A stretch of DNA of 9,821 bases, taken from Pseudomonadota bacterium (GTDB lineage: Bacteria > Desulfobacterota > JADFVX01). The stretch covers positions 1 to 9,821 of the forward strand of contig JADFVX010000023.1 in the NCBI GenBank assembly GCA_015222755.1, in the 5' to 3' direction. The notes under the pieces are model-generated. The model was not told the DNA's origin. It did not search any database and worked only from the letters and a program-made list of their open reading frames with translations. Each line of letters opens with the position of its first letter. The first letter of the stretch is position 1. Both the position numbers and the translations under genes were made by a program. Positions 1 through 6,762 of the stretch are shown here, piece by piece.

Positions 1-342
1 GGGTGACTGTTGGGGGTTTGTAATTTTACCTGTTTTACTGTAAATAGCATATGAAATAGCAAAGGCTAATATTATTAAGACAATAGATGTGGCTATTATT
101 GAAATGTATTCGCCAAATCCAGACCCAGAAAGCCCATATCTAAGATGATAAATGACCGAGGCATCTACCCCATTGCCTGTGAAATAGTCTGACACAAGGA
201 AAAAGGCCATTAATATTACGAAGGTAAAAATAGTTGTACTGAAAAAAATACGAGCCTTTTTTGTCGCATAGACATTTCTGGATTTATATATGCTGACTAT
301 AAATAAGGCTGAAGAGATAAGAATTAGCAGGTTGTGAAGCAT
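1..342 (-). CDS. MdoB-like phosphoglycerol transferase, N-terminal part only (runs off the left edge)
   Basis: This is an open frame of 114 codons with no stop, beginning at an ATG (340-342, minus strand) and leaving the window at base 1. Its product aligns without gaps to the first 114 residues of the complete mdoB-like gene at 436-2253, with 75 of 114 identical by hand count. Shared blocks include NLLILISS, ATKK, YFTG and SVIYHLRYGLSG. It contains three predicted membrane helices (about residues 4-19, 32-50 and 80-101). The catalytic sulfatase-fold domain would lie outside the window, so its integrity cannot be judged. It starts 93 bases after the stop of the complete copy, in the same direction, and part of the leader also looks alike. 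No clear Shine-Dalgarno precedes the ATG; the start rests on alignment with the paralogue. It is a tandem duplicate; whether it is a working gene or a decayed one is open. Confidence 0.85.
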   Translation of the reverse strand, partial: MLHNLLILISSALFIVSIYKSRNVYATKKARIFFSTTIFTFVILMAFFLVSDYFTGNGVDASVIYHLRYGLSGSGFGEYISIIATSIVLIILAFAISYAIYSKTGKITNPQQSP

Positions 343-435
343 AGAAATCGACTTTTATAAATTTGTGAGGTTTTACTAAAATTAGAATTCCTATAAGAAA
401 ATCCTAGAACACCATTCTTTTATCATCAAAAAAGC

Positions 436-2253
436 CTACATTAAGACTAACTGGTTTAGTTGTTCTAAGCTTATATCCATAACCTTATCAACTGGCTCTA
501 AGATAAAAGGCCTGCCCAGCTTTCCAGCAAACACACAAAGCCCAAGTGCCCTCATACGGGGGACAGAGGAACATTTGCCTACCCATAAAAAAGGGGTTTT
601 GGGGTTTAAGCCCATGATGTGATCTAATAGGGTTTTTTGACTTCCGGTCAGGTCGTGTTCAAACTTAATGGTGGTTTCAAGCTTACTATTAAACTCTATA
701 AGAATTGGTATTTCAAGTTCTCTATCATCCAATTTAACAATTTCTTTTTCTATATTTATCTCTATACCATTTTTCACCCTTGGAAAATCCCAAAAGGAAA
801 TGAGCGCTTCTTTCCAGCCCCGTATTTTTTTATTTATATTTTCCACTTGGTCTATCAAAGAGGCTTCAGATCCAAGAAGGTTACGCCCCAGTCCCACTTT
901 TGCATCATATCCTAGAATATTTAATAGAGTTGGCGCAATATCCAGAGTTGTACCTTTTTTGTCTACTTTGTGTGGCCCAATAGAGTTTGGGCTGACTACC
1001 ATGAAAAGATTTTTTCTGTCCCCCTTAGCCAGCAAAGAAGATGCTGTATTTTTCATGCTTAAGTGATCTGATGCTATTATGATTTCGGTGTTTTCAGCAT
1101 AAGGGGAGTTCCTTATGGTTTTGACAAAATTTCCAATCAAATCATCAGAGCAGGCAACTGCATTTAGGATAGAATTTGAGCCGTCTTTATACGTTATACC
1201 GTTACAGCTGTTGGAAGGGTGTCCATATGGGAAATGTGTGTCAAGAGTAAGTAGAAATAAGCCAAAAGGTTTTTTAGCTTTAGATAAATTATTAAATTGG
1301 TCTAGCGCAATACTAAGTAGAGAATCATCATACAGACCCCATTGTGTTTGGTAGGTTTTGTCTTTCATAGTAGGGGATAGCTCCGCTAGCCCGCGAACAT
1401 CCTCAAAGCCATGGGTCGAAAAAAACTTCCCTTTTCCTCCAAAATCTAAACTTGCACCTCCAAGATAGGAAAGCTTATAGCCTTCTTTTTTTAAGAGATC
1501 ACCAAGACAATCAGCACTTTTTAAAAATTTGTCCATCCCGGCCATAGAATTGCCGTGAGATGGTGTAACCAGGGGGATGCCACATTGACTTGCAGTAATT
1601 CCTGCAATTGTCCAGCCTGAACCTGAAACATCACTAATATTTGTAAAATAAGTGCTATTTGATTCTAGATCCCGCAGGTTTTTTATCAAGCCTGGAAAAA
1701 TCGACTCATCAAAATATGTTCTTTCTAGACTTTCGGCATATATATATACAAAATTTTTCTTTATTTCTGGCCTTTTTATGATTTGTGGCTTTTGATAATA
1801 CTCAAAGAAAGAGCCCTCATCCCCTGTGCTTGTCAACACCATTATGTCCATTGAGGCGGGATTAATAAAAATTGCAGCAGAGATACACAGGTATGACAAG
1901 TAATTTTTACTTTTTAACTGCTCTGGATTTTTAGTTTTGCCAGTTTTTTTGTAAATGGCATATGAAGCAATAAAGGCTAAGACTAAAAAGACAAGAGATA
2001 TAATTATTATCAAAAGGTATTCGCCAAATCCTGCTCCCGACAAACCATATCTCAAGTGATAAATCACAGATTCATCTATCCCCTTACCTGTGAAGTAGTT
2101 CGATACAATGAAAAATGCGGTTAATATTAAAAAAACTAAAACCGTAGAGCTAAAAAAAATGCGCCCCTTTTTTGTCGCAGAGATACCTCCGAAGTTATAT
2201 ATACTAGCTATAAATAAAACTGAAGAAATAAGAATTAGCAGGTTATTAGGCAT
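436..2253 (-). CDS. mdoB: OpgB/MdoB-family phosphoglycerol transferase (membrane-anchored, alkaline-phosphatase fold)
   Basis: The 605-residue product matches the OpgB/MdoB family along its length. These enzymes move phosphoglycerol from phosphatidylglycerol to periplasmic glucans on the outer face of the inner membrane. Four predicted membrane helices lie at about residues 4-20, 32-50, 77-101 and 118-141, followed by the sulfatase/LtaS-type domain. Visible active-site elements are YAESLERTYF (metal ligand Glu174), GWTIAGITASQCGIPL (Thr215 the likely nucleophile), LDTH (His340) and ASDH (Asp396, His397). The loop SNYFTGKGID and the late FLWVGKC and Cys573 region also resemble MdoB. The E. coli enzyme, as I recall it, is about 760 residues and has a further C-terminal domain missing here. 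No opgG or opgH lies nearby, so the substrate may be another glycan. Start ATG 2251-2253 lacks a clear Shine-Dalgarno. The gene is AT-rich compared with cobD. The family call is secure; the exact substrate is inferred. Confidence 0.87.
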   Translation of the reverse strand: MPNNLLILISSVLFIASIYNFGGISATKKGRIFFSSTVLVFLILTAFFIVSNYFTGKGIDESVIYHLRYGLSGAGFGEYLLIIIISLVFLVLAFIASYAIYKKTGKTKNPEQLKSKNYLSYLCISAAIFINPASMDIMVLTSTGDEGSFFEYYQKPQIIKRPEIKKNFVYIYAESLERTYFDESIFPGLIKNLRDLESNSTYFTNISDVSGSGWTIAGITASQCGIPLVTPSHGNSMAGMDKFLKSADCLGDLLKKEGYKLSYLGGASLDFGGKGKFFSTHGFEDVRGLAELSPTMKDKTYQTQWGLYDDSLLSIALDQFNNLSKAKKPFGLFLLTLDTHFPYGHPSNSCNGITYKDGSNSILNAVACSDDLIGNFVKTIRNSPYAENTEIIIASDHLSMKNTASSLLAKGDRKNLFMVVSPNSIGPHKVDKKGTTLDIAPTLLNILGYDAKVGLGRNLLGSEASLIDQVENINKKIRGWKEALISFWDFPRVKNGIEINIEKEIVKLDDRELEIPILIEFNSKLETTIKFEHDLTGSQKTLLDHIMGLNPKTPFLWVGKCSSVPRMRALGLCVFAGKLGRPFILEPVDKVMDISLEQLNQLVLM

Positions 2254-2664
2254 AGAGGCAGGCTTTAATAAGTTTACTAATGTTAGAATCTAAGTAAGAA
2301 AATACCATAATATCATATATAATGGGCTATATGTTGTGCAATTGTTGAGTTATTTACAGATTTATTATGCCTGTTTTTATTCTGCTTCAAGAGACTCAAA
2401 CCTGTTTTTTTGTCAAGCCTTCCTACCAATCGGTTCACATATAACAACTTCCATTACCTGCCATACCTTTATACTTTCACGGGATGGGATCATGGCAAAA
2501 TCCAGAGGCTTCATAGAAGCCCGGCCTACCCTAAACACATATGAGCCAGGGGCTTTGACGACATAGCTAAGACTACTTAAAAAGTCGCCTGGGCAAGTCA
2601 GCCTATCTATAAAATAGCCTGGCAAGCTGACCTGCGGCCAAGAAGGTTTTGCAGGGTCGCCATA
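2254..2664. other. Gene-poor stretch between the mdoB-like gene and cobD
   Basis: These 411 bases separate the leftward mdoB-like gene from the rightward cobD gene. The first 90 or so bases are very AT-rich, hold the candidate mdoB promoter, and partly resemble the leader of the second mdoB-like copy at 343-400. The rest is occupied mainly by a minus-strand open frame, described separately. I looked for a cobalamin riboswitch ahead of cobD, in particular a B12-box core such as GCCACTG, and saw none. No convincing rightward promoter for cobD was found; a TATAAT at 2318-2323 on the plus strand lacks a matching -35. Confidence 0.6.
2312..2341 (-). promoter_or_regulatory. Candidate promoter for the mdoB-like gene
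   Basis: Read on the minus strand, TTGCAC (2336-2341) is followed after 18 bases by TATGAT (2312-2317), 58 bases upstream of the ATG at 2253. The -10 element matches five of six consensus bases, the -35 only three. In an AT-rich stretch such matches arise easily by chance, so this is a weak call. Confidence 0.3.
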
Positions 2665-2670
2665 ATGATC
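2413..2670 (-). pseudogene. Possible 3' remnant of an unrecognised gene
   Basis: An open minus-strand frame runs from just after a TAA (2671-2673) to a TGA at 2413-2415, giving about 85 residues with no in-frame ATG near its beginning. A TTG at 2623-2625 would give a 70-residue product, but only a weak purine stretch precedes it. The translation reads like a genuine protein tail, with SYVVKAPGSYVFRVGR and later VWQVMEVVICEP, suggesting beta-strands. I do not recognise the family. It points the same way as the mdoB-like genes and its upstream end lies against the start of cobD, so it may be the 3' end of a gene whose front was lost. It could instead be a short intact gene with a TTG start, or chance. 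The opposite-strand frame at 2336-2566 looks less protein-like. Confidence 0.35.
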
Positions 2671-3795
2671 TTAAACCAACATAGCCTCTATCTCAAATAT
2701 GTTATACAATACGACACTATGACACACAGACATGGTGGAAATATCATATCGGCAGCGAGGCGGTCCGGGCGAAACGCAGAGAGTATTATAGATTTCAGCG
2801 CCAGCATCAACCCCTTGGGCATATCTCCTATGGCAAGGGAGGCTGTGATCGGTGCTATAGATTCGGTGCAGAGCTACCCCGAGCCGGAAATGTCGGGACT
2901 GATATCGGCACTTTCCGCCTTCCACGGCATGCCGCCTGAAAACATCCTCGCCGGTAACGGTTCCACAGAACTTATCTATCTTATCCCCCGGGCATTAAAG
3001 CCTAAAAGGGTGCTTGTTGTTGCTCCATCCTTCTCAGAATATGAGGCATCCCTGAGAAATGCGGGATGTAAGATCGACTACATTGAGCTTGAAATGCGAG
3101 ATAGTTTCAAGCCCAAGCTTAAGGCTATTACAGATAGGCTCGATGGCGGACATGATATGCTCTGGATAGCAAATCCGGGCAATCCCGTTGGAAATATCGT
3201 TCCAAGGCAGGATATGCTAAGGCTGATCAGGGAAGCAGAAAAAAAAGGTGTCCTTGTTGTTGTCGATGAGGCCTTTATCGATTTTTCCGAGTCGGATTCC
3301 GTAAAGGACAGGGCGGCCTCATCGGAGAGATTGATAGTACTGCGCTCACTTACAAAATTTTACGCCATTGCCGGCCTGCGCGTAGGCTATCTCTTTGGAA
3401 GTGAGGCAATGGTCACTGAATTGGCCGGGCAAAAAGAGCCTTGGTCAGTCAACTGCCTTGGTGAGGCGGCAGCCATCGCCTCGCTACGGGACGAGGACTA
3501 CCGGCAGGCGACCCTGGCCCTTATCGAAGGCGAGCGCGACTTTCTATTCGAGGCCATTGGCAACATAGCGCTGATGCGGCCCTTTCAGTCCAATGCCAAC
3601 TATATATTTGTAAGACTTGATAGTGATATGGGGGCATCTAAACTTTGTGAGCGCATGCTGATGGAAGAAGGCCTGCTTTTACGTGATTGCAGCAACTTTC
3701 AAGGCCTGGACAATCGTTATATAAGGATGGCAGTAAGGAAGAGGGAGGACAATATTAAGCTTATCAGTTCTTTGGAGAGGATATATGGGCAGTGA
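2665..3795 (+). CDS. cobD: L-threonine-O-3-phosphate decarboxylase CobD
   Basis: The product is a PLP-dependent fold-type I enzyme that decarboxylates threonine phosphate to (R)-1-amino-2-propanol phosphate, the linker between the corrin ring and the nucleotide loop of cobalamin. It follows Salmonella CobD in order: HGGNI (residues 23-27), DFSASINPLG, LAGNGSTE, ANPGNPVG (169-176), DEAFIDF (Asp201), RSLTKFYAIAGLRVGYL with the Schiff-base lysine at 231, PWSVN (259-263), and NRYIRMAVR near the end. SLTKFYAI and PWSVN separate it from ordinary histidinol-phosphate aminotransferase HisC. Start choice is uncertain. ATG 2665 has CAGGGT (2652-2657) seven bases upstream; ATG 2719, giving 358 residues, fits the usual N-terminus better but has no Shine-Dalgarno. 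The stop overlaps cobC by 11 bases, so the two are probably cotranscribed. It is cytoplasmic. Confidence 0.92.
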   Translation: MILNQHSLYLKYVIQYDTMTHRHGGNIISAARRSGRNAESIIDFSASINPLGISPMAREAVIGAIDSVQSYPEPEMSGLISALSAFHGMPPENILAGNGSTELIYLIPRALKPKRVLVVAPSFSEYEASLRNAGCKIDYIELEMRDSFKPKLKAITDRLDGGHDMLWIANPGNPVGNIVPRQDMLRLIREAEKKGVLVVVDEAFIDFSESDSVKDRAASSERLIVLRSLTKFYAIAGLRVGYLFGSEAMVTELAGQKEPWSVNCLGEAAAIASLRDEDYRQATLALIEGERDFLFEAIGNIALMRPFQSNANYIFVRLDSDMGASKLCERMLMEEGLLLRDCSNFQGLDNRYIRMAVRKREDNIKLISSLERIYGQ

Positions 3796-4408
3796 TCTTA
3801 CGCGTCTTTACCTGCTGAGGCATGGAGAGACGGAAAACCACAGGGGTATTTTCAAGTACAACGGACACAATGATGTGGATGTCACCGAAGAAGGAGAACG
3901 CCAACTTGCCGCTCAGGCTGAAAGGCTGAAAGACCTTCACTTCAAGGCGGTCTACTCCAGTGATCTCCTGCGTGCACGTAAGGGGGCGCAGGCCGTGGCG
4001 GCCAAGCATGGTCTTGAGGTAAGGCCTGATGAACGTCTTAAGGAAATCCACGCCGGACGGTGGGAGGGGCTTTCCTACGAAGAGGTTATCCAGTGCTATC
4101 CCGGAGAAGCGGAGAAGCGTTTTAACGATATTGTCAATTATCGTATCCCGGGAGGGGGAGAAAACCTCCTTGATGTTCAAAAAAGAGCAATAGAGGCGAT
4201 AGATGAAATCGCTCGCAGGCACAGAGGTGAAGAGATAGCCATTGTAGCCCACGGTGGGACAAACCGTATCATACTCTCTAGCGCGCTGTCCCTCCCCCTG
4301 GAAAACCTCCTAAAGATGGAGCAGGATTTTGGTTGCCTTAATATTATCGACTACTATAATGGCGCGGCAGTAGTAAAGAGGATGAATATGGCCCCCTGGT
4401 TTGCCTGA
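3785..4408 (+). CDS. cobC: Histidine phosphatase family protein, likely alpha-ribazole phosphatase CobC
   Basis: This 207-residue protein is a branch-1 histidine phosphatase. Visible catalytic elements are LLRHGET with the phosphohistidine His13, YSSDLLRARKGA with Arg63, LKEIHAGRWEG with Glu87 as likely acid/base, and IVAHGG with His156. Phosphoglycerate mutase, fructose-2,6-bisphosphatase and other phosphatases share this signature, so motifs alone do not give the substrate. The CobC call comes from the 11-base overlap with cobD, whose product joins the same pathway, and from the usual CobC length of about 200. CobC removes the 5'-phosphate from alpha-ribazole phosphate or adenosylcobalamin phosphate in nucleotide-loop assembly. 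GGAGAGG (3774-3780), inside the end of cobD, is a good ribosome binding site four bases before the ATG and suggests translational coupling. No other cobalamin gene is visible here. Confidence 0.86.
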   Translation: MGSDLTRLYLLRHGETENHRGIFKYNGHNDVDVTEEGERQLAAQAERLKDLHFKAVYSSDLLRARKGAQAVAAKHGLEVRPDERLKEIHAGRWEGLSYEEVIQCYPGEAEKRFNDIVNYRIPGGGENLLDVQKRAIEAIDEIARRHRGEEIAIVAHGGTNRIILSSALSLPLENLLKMEQDFGCLNIIDYYNGAAVVKRMNMAPWFA

Positions 4409-4425
4409 TATAGGGCAACTTTCAC

Positions 4426-4453
4426 TTGACTTTTAGGCTTCTTATTGTATGAT
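4426..4453 (+). promoter_or_regulatory. Likely sigma-70 type promoter for the SPOR-protein gene
   Basis: TTGACT (4426-4431) and TATGAT (4448-4453) are separated by 16 bases. Each matches five of six consensus positions, the best promoter match I found in the window. It sits in the 85-base gap after cobC, and transcription would begin near 4460, about 35 bases before the ATG at 4494. A ribosome binding site GAGGG (4485-4489) follows four bases before the ATG. This suggests the SPOR gene begins its own transcription unit rather than depending only on read-through from cobD-cobC. Confidence 0.55.
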
Positions 4454-4493
4454 TTGCTAGTTATTTCAAACTTGACAAACTACTGAGGGTACC

Positions 4494-5732
4494 ATGGTTG
4501 ATGAAAAGGATGAACTTCCGGATTTAAACGAAGACCTGCCCGGCGATGATTTTTTTGGTGAAACTGGCGAGGGCGAGGGTCTCCTTGATGCAGATTTTGG
4601 TGATGCAGAGGAAGAAGCTGAGGAATCCTTCGAGGAAGTTGCCGAAAACGAAGATCTTTCAACTGGCGGTGATGACGATTTTTTTTCGTCCGAACCGGGA
4701 GCTGATGAAGAAGCCCTGCCGGAGGCGCAAGGTGAGTTTACCGAGTCTGAGCTGGGCACCGAAGATGCCGCGGGAGGAGAGTCTCTGCTCGGTGATATAC
4801 TGGGTGATACAGAGCCGTTGCCACCGCTTCAAGCAGCAGCAGAGGAACCTGCCGAACTGGCCGAAGGAGAGGCTCCAAAAAAGAAAAAAACAAGTCCACT
4901 TCTCATTTTGCTCTTAGTGCTTGCTGCCGCTTACGCTGCTTATGCCTACATAATACCAAACTACTTTCCGGAACTGCTTTCCGCTTCAGCTCCGGCAAAG
5001 ACACCAGCCCCTAAAAGAATAGCTGTAAAACCGCCGCAAAAACAGGCGCCTCCAAAACCTGTCCCTGCTGAGGAAACAAAAGCTGCAGCGGTAGATATAA
5101 TTAAAAATGAGGTCATGGAACCTGCAAAGGCCGAACCTATGCCTGCGCGTCCTGCTCCCGTAGAGGAAGAGCTAAAGGACAAAGTTTCACCGGAACAAGC
5201 GCCTAAAAAGACCGCTTCCATCCCATCGGAGAAAATCCGTATTGCCAAGGCCAAGCTGCCTGCGGAGGGAGGCCAGGGCTTTTTTATTCAGGCTGGAGCC
5301 TTTATATTCAAAAGCAACCTTAAAGGACCTGTATCAAAGATAAAAGCGGCGGGCTACACCCCCAGAGTTGAAACGGCCTACAAGTCCGTGGGAATGAACC
5401 GCCTTACTGCCGGCAAGTGGGATAGTTTTGAAGAGGCTAACAATGCAAGCCTTGACCTGCGTGGCCTGGGCTATCGGAGCGCAAAGGCATTCCCACTGGG
5501 CGGCGATAAATTTACAGTTCTTATCGCCTCCTATTACTATAAGCATCTGGCTGTGGAAGAAGGCATTATTCTCGAGGCCAAAGGTTTTGATACGGAGATA
5601 GTTAAAAAACCTGTGAAGATGAAAGTCTACCACGTATTGCTGGGCCCCTACGCTACGGCTGAAGAAGCCTTAAAGGTGGAGTCGGTGCTTAAGGGGAAAG
5701 GGCTGGAGACAGCCTTTATTAAGAACAAATAA
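4494..5732 (+). CDS. Bitopic SPOR-domain protein with long acidic cytoplasmic tail
   Basis: The 412-residue product has four parts. Residues 1-128 are strongly acidic and low-complexity, with a repeated GDDFF/DDDFF element (residues 17-21 and 60-64). KKKK (129-132) precedes one membrane helix at about 134-154, so the acidic part should face the cytoplasm. Residues 160-255 form a Pro/Ala/Lys-rich linker, then two tandem SPOR domains follow: about 261-333 starting GFFIQAGAF, and about 339-410 starting KFTVLIASYY and ending with YHVLLGPYATAEEA. SPOR domains bind glycan strands lacking stem peptides and often bring proteins to the division septum, so a role in division or cell-wall processing is likely. 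Only seven bases separate it from the next gene. The layout is like FtsN or DedD in outline, but the long acidic tail and the doubled SPOR differ from both. The precise role is unknown. Confidence 0.85.
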   Translation: MVDEKDELPDLNEDLPGDDFFGETGEGEGLLDADFGDAEEEAEESFEEVAENEDLSTGGDDDFFSSEPGADEEALPEAQGEFTESELGTEDAAGGESLLGDILGDTEPLPPLQAAAEEPAELAEGEAPKKKKTSPLLILLLVLAAAYAAYAYIIPNYFPELLSASAPAKTPAPKRIAVKPPQKQAPPKPVPAEETKAAAVDIIKNEVMEPAKAEPMPARPAPVEEELKDKVSPEQAPKKTASIPSEKIRIAKAKLPAEGGQGFFIQAGAFIFKSNLKGPVSKIKAAGYTPRVETAYKSVGMNRLTAGKWDSFEEANNASLDLRGLGYRSAKAFPLGGDKFTVLIASYYYKHLAVEEGIILEAKGFDTEIVKKPVKMKVYHVLLGPYATAEEALKVESVLKGKGLETAFIKNK

Positions 5733-5739
5733 GAGTCAG

Positions 5740-6693
5740 ATGTCCAAAGCCAAGCTCAAGCTTTCCAAGACTACAGTTGAGTGTATTCACCCTGATTCAC
5801 CTAAAGACATACGTTTGATGGCGGCCGAAGGCCGTCTTCCCATAGAGGGGGAGGAGCAGGTTGCTGCTCTCTACTATCTTGCCAACGACAAAGATCCTGA
5901 GATAAAAGAACTCGCCCACAAGTCGCTTTCGGCACTACCGGAAGAACTCCTCAGCACTGCCATTTCCTCTCCCGAGGCAAATCCGGACCTGCTGCACTAT
6001 CTCTCAAGGCATTTCTCCAATAACAGTACCCTGTTGGGACTTATTCTGAAAAATGCCAATACTGAAATAAAAACAATAGAGAGTATCGCCGCTTCTACCG
6101 ATGACGCCGGTCTGCTGGAGCTAATAGCGGAAGATGGGGAAAGGGTAAAATCAAATCCGGGCATAGTGGAGGCTATGAGCAGCAATAAGGCCGCCTCTTC
6201 AAGCCTATTGAAAAAGATAGGGTATATTGTTGAGCCAGGAGAGGAAGAGGCAGAACCTGTTGAAGAGGAGGAAGAGGCCAGTCTTTACAAGCAGATCCTC
6301 GACATGGGTGTATCACAGAAGATAAAGCTGGCCATCACGGGTAACAAGGAGGCCAGGACCATTCTGGTAAAAGAGCCGAACCGGCTCATATGCGGGAATG
6401 TTATGAAAAATCCGAGGATAACGGAGAGTGAAGTCGACCTTTTTTCCGCCTCCAAGAGTGTCGGAGAAGAGGTGTTCAGGCTGATTCTTGCCAACAGGGA
6501 CTGGATGAAAAAATACCAGATAAAGCTTAACCTCGTCTCCAATCCGAGAGTACCCATACCAGTGGCCATGAACCTGCTGAACCATATCCGTAAAAAAGAT
6601 CTCGAACTCCTGGCAAAGAGCAGGAACGTATCAAAGACTGTCTCCAATCTGGCGGCAAGATTGCTTTCAAGCATGAACAAGAAGAAAAAATAA
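5740..6693 (+). CDS. Hypothetical helical-repeat protein (HEAT-like / variant leucine-rich repeat)
   Basis: This 317-residue protein has no signal peptide or membrane helix and should be cytoplasmic. It is made of short amphipathic helices in a repeating pattern of Leu/Ile/Ala with asparagine-containing turns (for example NPDLLHYLS, SNPGIVEAM, ANRDWMKKYQ, SNPRVPIPVAMNLLNHI), typical of HEAT-like or variant leucine-rich repeat solenoids. Two helical blocks, about 25-160 and 183-310, are joined by a Glu-rich linker (166-179). The C-terminal block with LNLVSNPRVPIPVAMNLLNHI and a basic end (KKKK) resembles, from memory, uncharacterised proteins common in Deltaproteobacteria; I know no assigned function. 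It begins seven bases after the SPOR gene, with a weak ribosome binding site (AAGAG, 5731-5735), so the two are probably one operon. A scaffold that binds the cytoplasmic tail of the SPOR protein is possible, but this is inference. Confidence 0.72.
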   Translation: MSKAKLKLSKTTVECIHPDSPKDIRLMAAEGRLPIEGEEQVAALYYLANDKDPEIKELAHKSLSALPEELLSTAISSPEANPDLLHYLSRHFSNNSTLLGLILKNANTEIKTIESIAASTDDAGLLELIAEDGERVKSNPGIVEAMSSNKAASSSLLKKIGYIVEPGEEEAEPVEEEEEASLYKQILDMGVSQKIKLAITGNKEARTILVKEPNRLICGNVMKNPRITESEVDLFSASKSVGEEVFRLILANRDWMKKYQIKLNLVSNPRVPIPVAMNLLNHIRKKDLELLAKSRNVSKTVSNLAARLLSSMNKKKK

Positions 6694-6702
6694 ATCGTAA
6701 GC

Positions 6703-6732
6703 TTGTCATAACTATTATTTGTGTGTTATACA
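6703..6732 (+). promoter_or_regulatory. Candidate promoter for the TIGR03546/TIGR03545 pair
   Basis: TTGTCA (6703-6708) and TATACA (6727-6732) are 18 bases apart in the 69-base AT-rich gap before the gene at 6763. The -35 matches five of six consensus bases and the -10 four of six. A ribosome binding site, GGAG within TGGAGATCTTAG, lies just before the ATG. It is plausible, but read-through from the upstream operon is equally possible since no terminator is visible. Confidence 0.35.
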
Positions 6733-6762
6733 CTTATGGTTTTTAAATCCTGGAGATCTTAG

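Noticed and set aside
427..455. ACTAA/TTAGT hairpin with a T-run as terminator of the mdoB-like gene
   Set aside because: On the minus strand the T-run lies about ten bases beyond a five-base-pair AT-rich stem, and the stem is inside the coding end.
2336..2566. Plus-strand 76-codon open frame
   Set aside because: It lies antisense to the more protein-like minus-strand frame, has a Cys/Ser/Tyr-rich composition typical of shadow frames and no ribosome binding site.
4401..4418. Short hairpin TTGCC/GGCAA at the end of cobC as a terminator
   Set aside because: The stem is five base pairs with an eight-base loop and no T-run follows, so it is too weak to call.
4472..4477. Perfect -35 hexamer TTGACA
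   Set aside because: A -10 at normal spacing would fall at the start codon of the SPOR gene and no suitable sequence is there; the TTGACT/TATGAT pair just upstream is better.
4466..5254. Long antisense open frames opposite the SPOR gene (Ser/Pro-rich and Gly/Ala-rich)
   Set aside because: They are mirror images of the acidic and Ala/Pro-rich coding sequence with no start signals, and the plus-strand product has clear domains.
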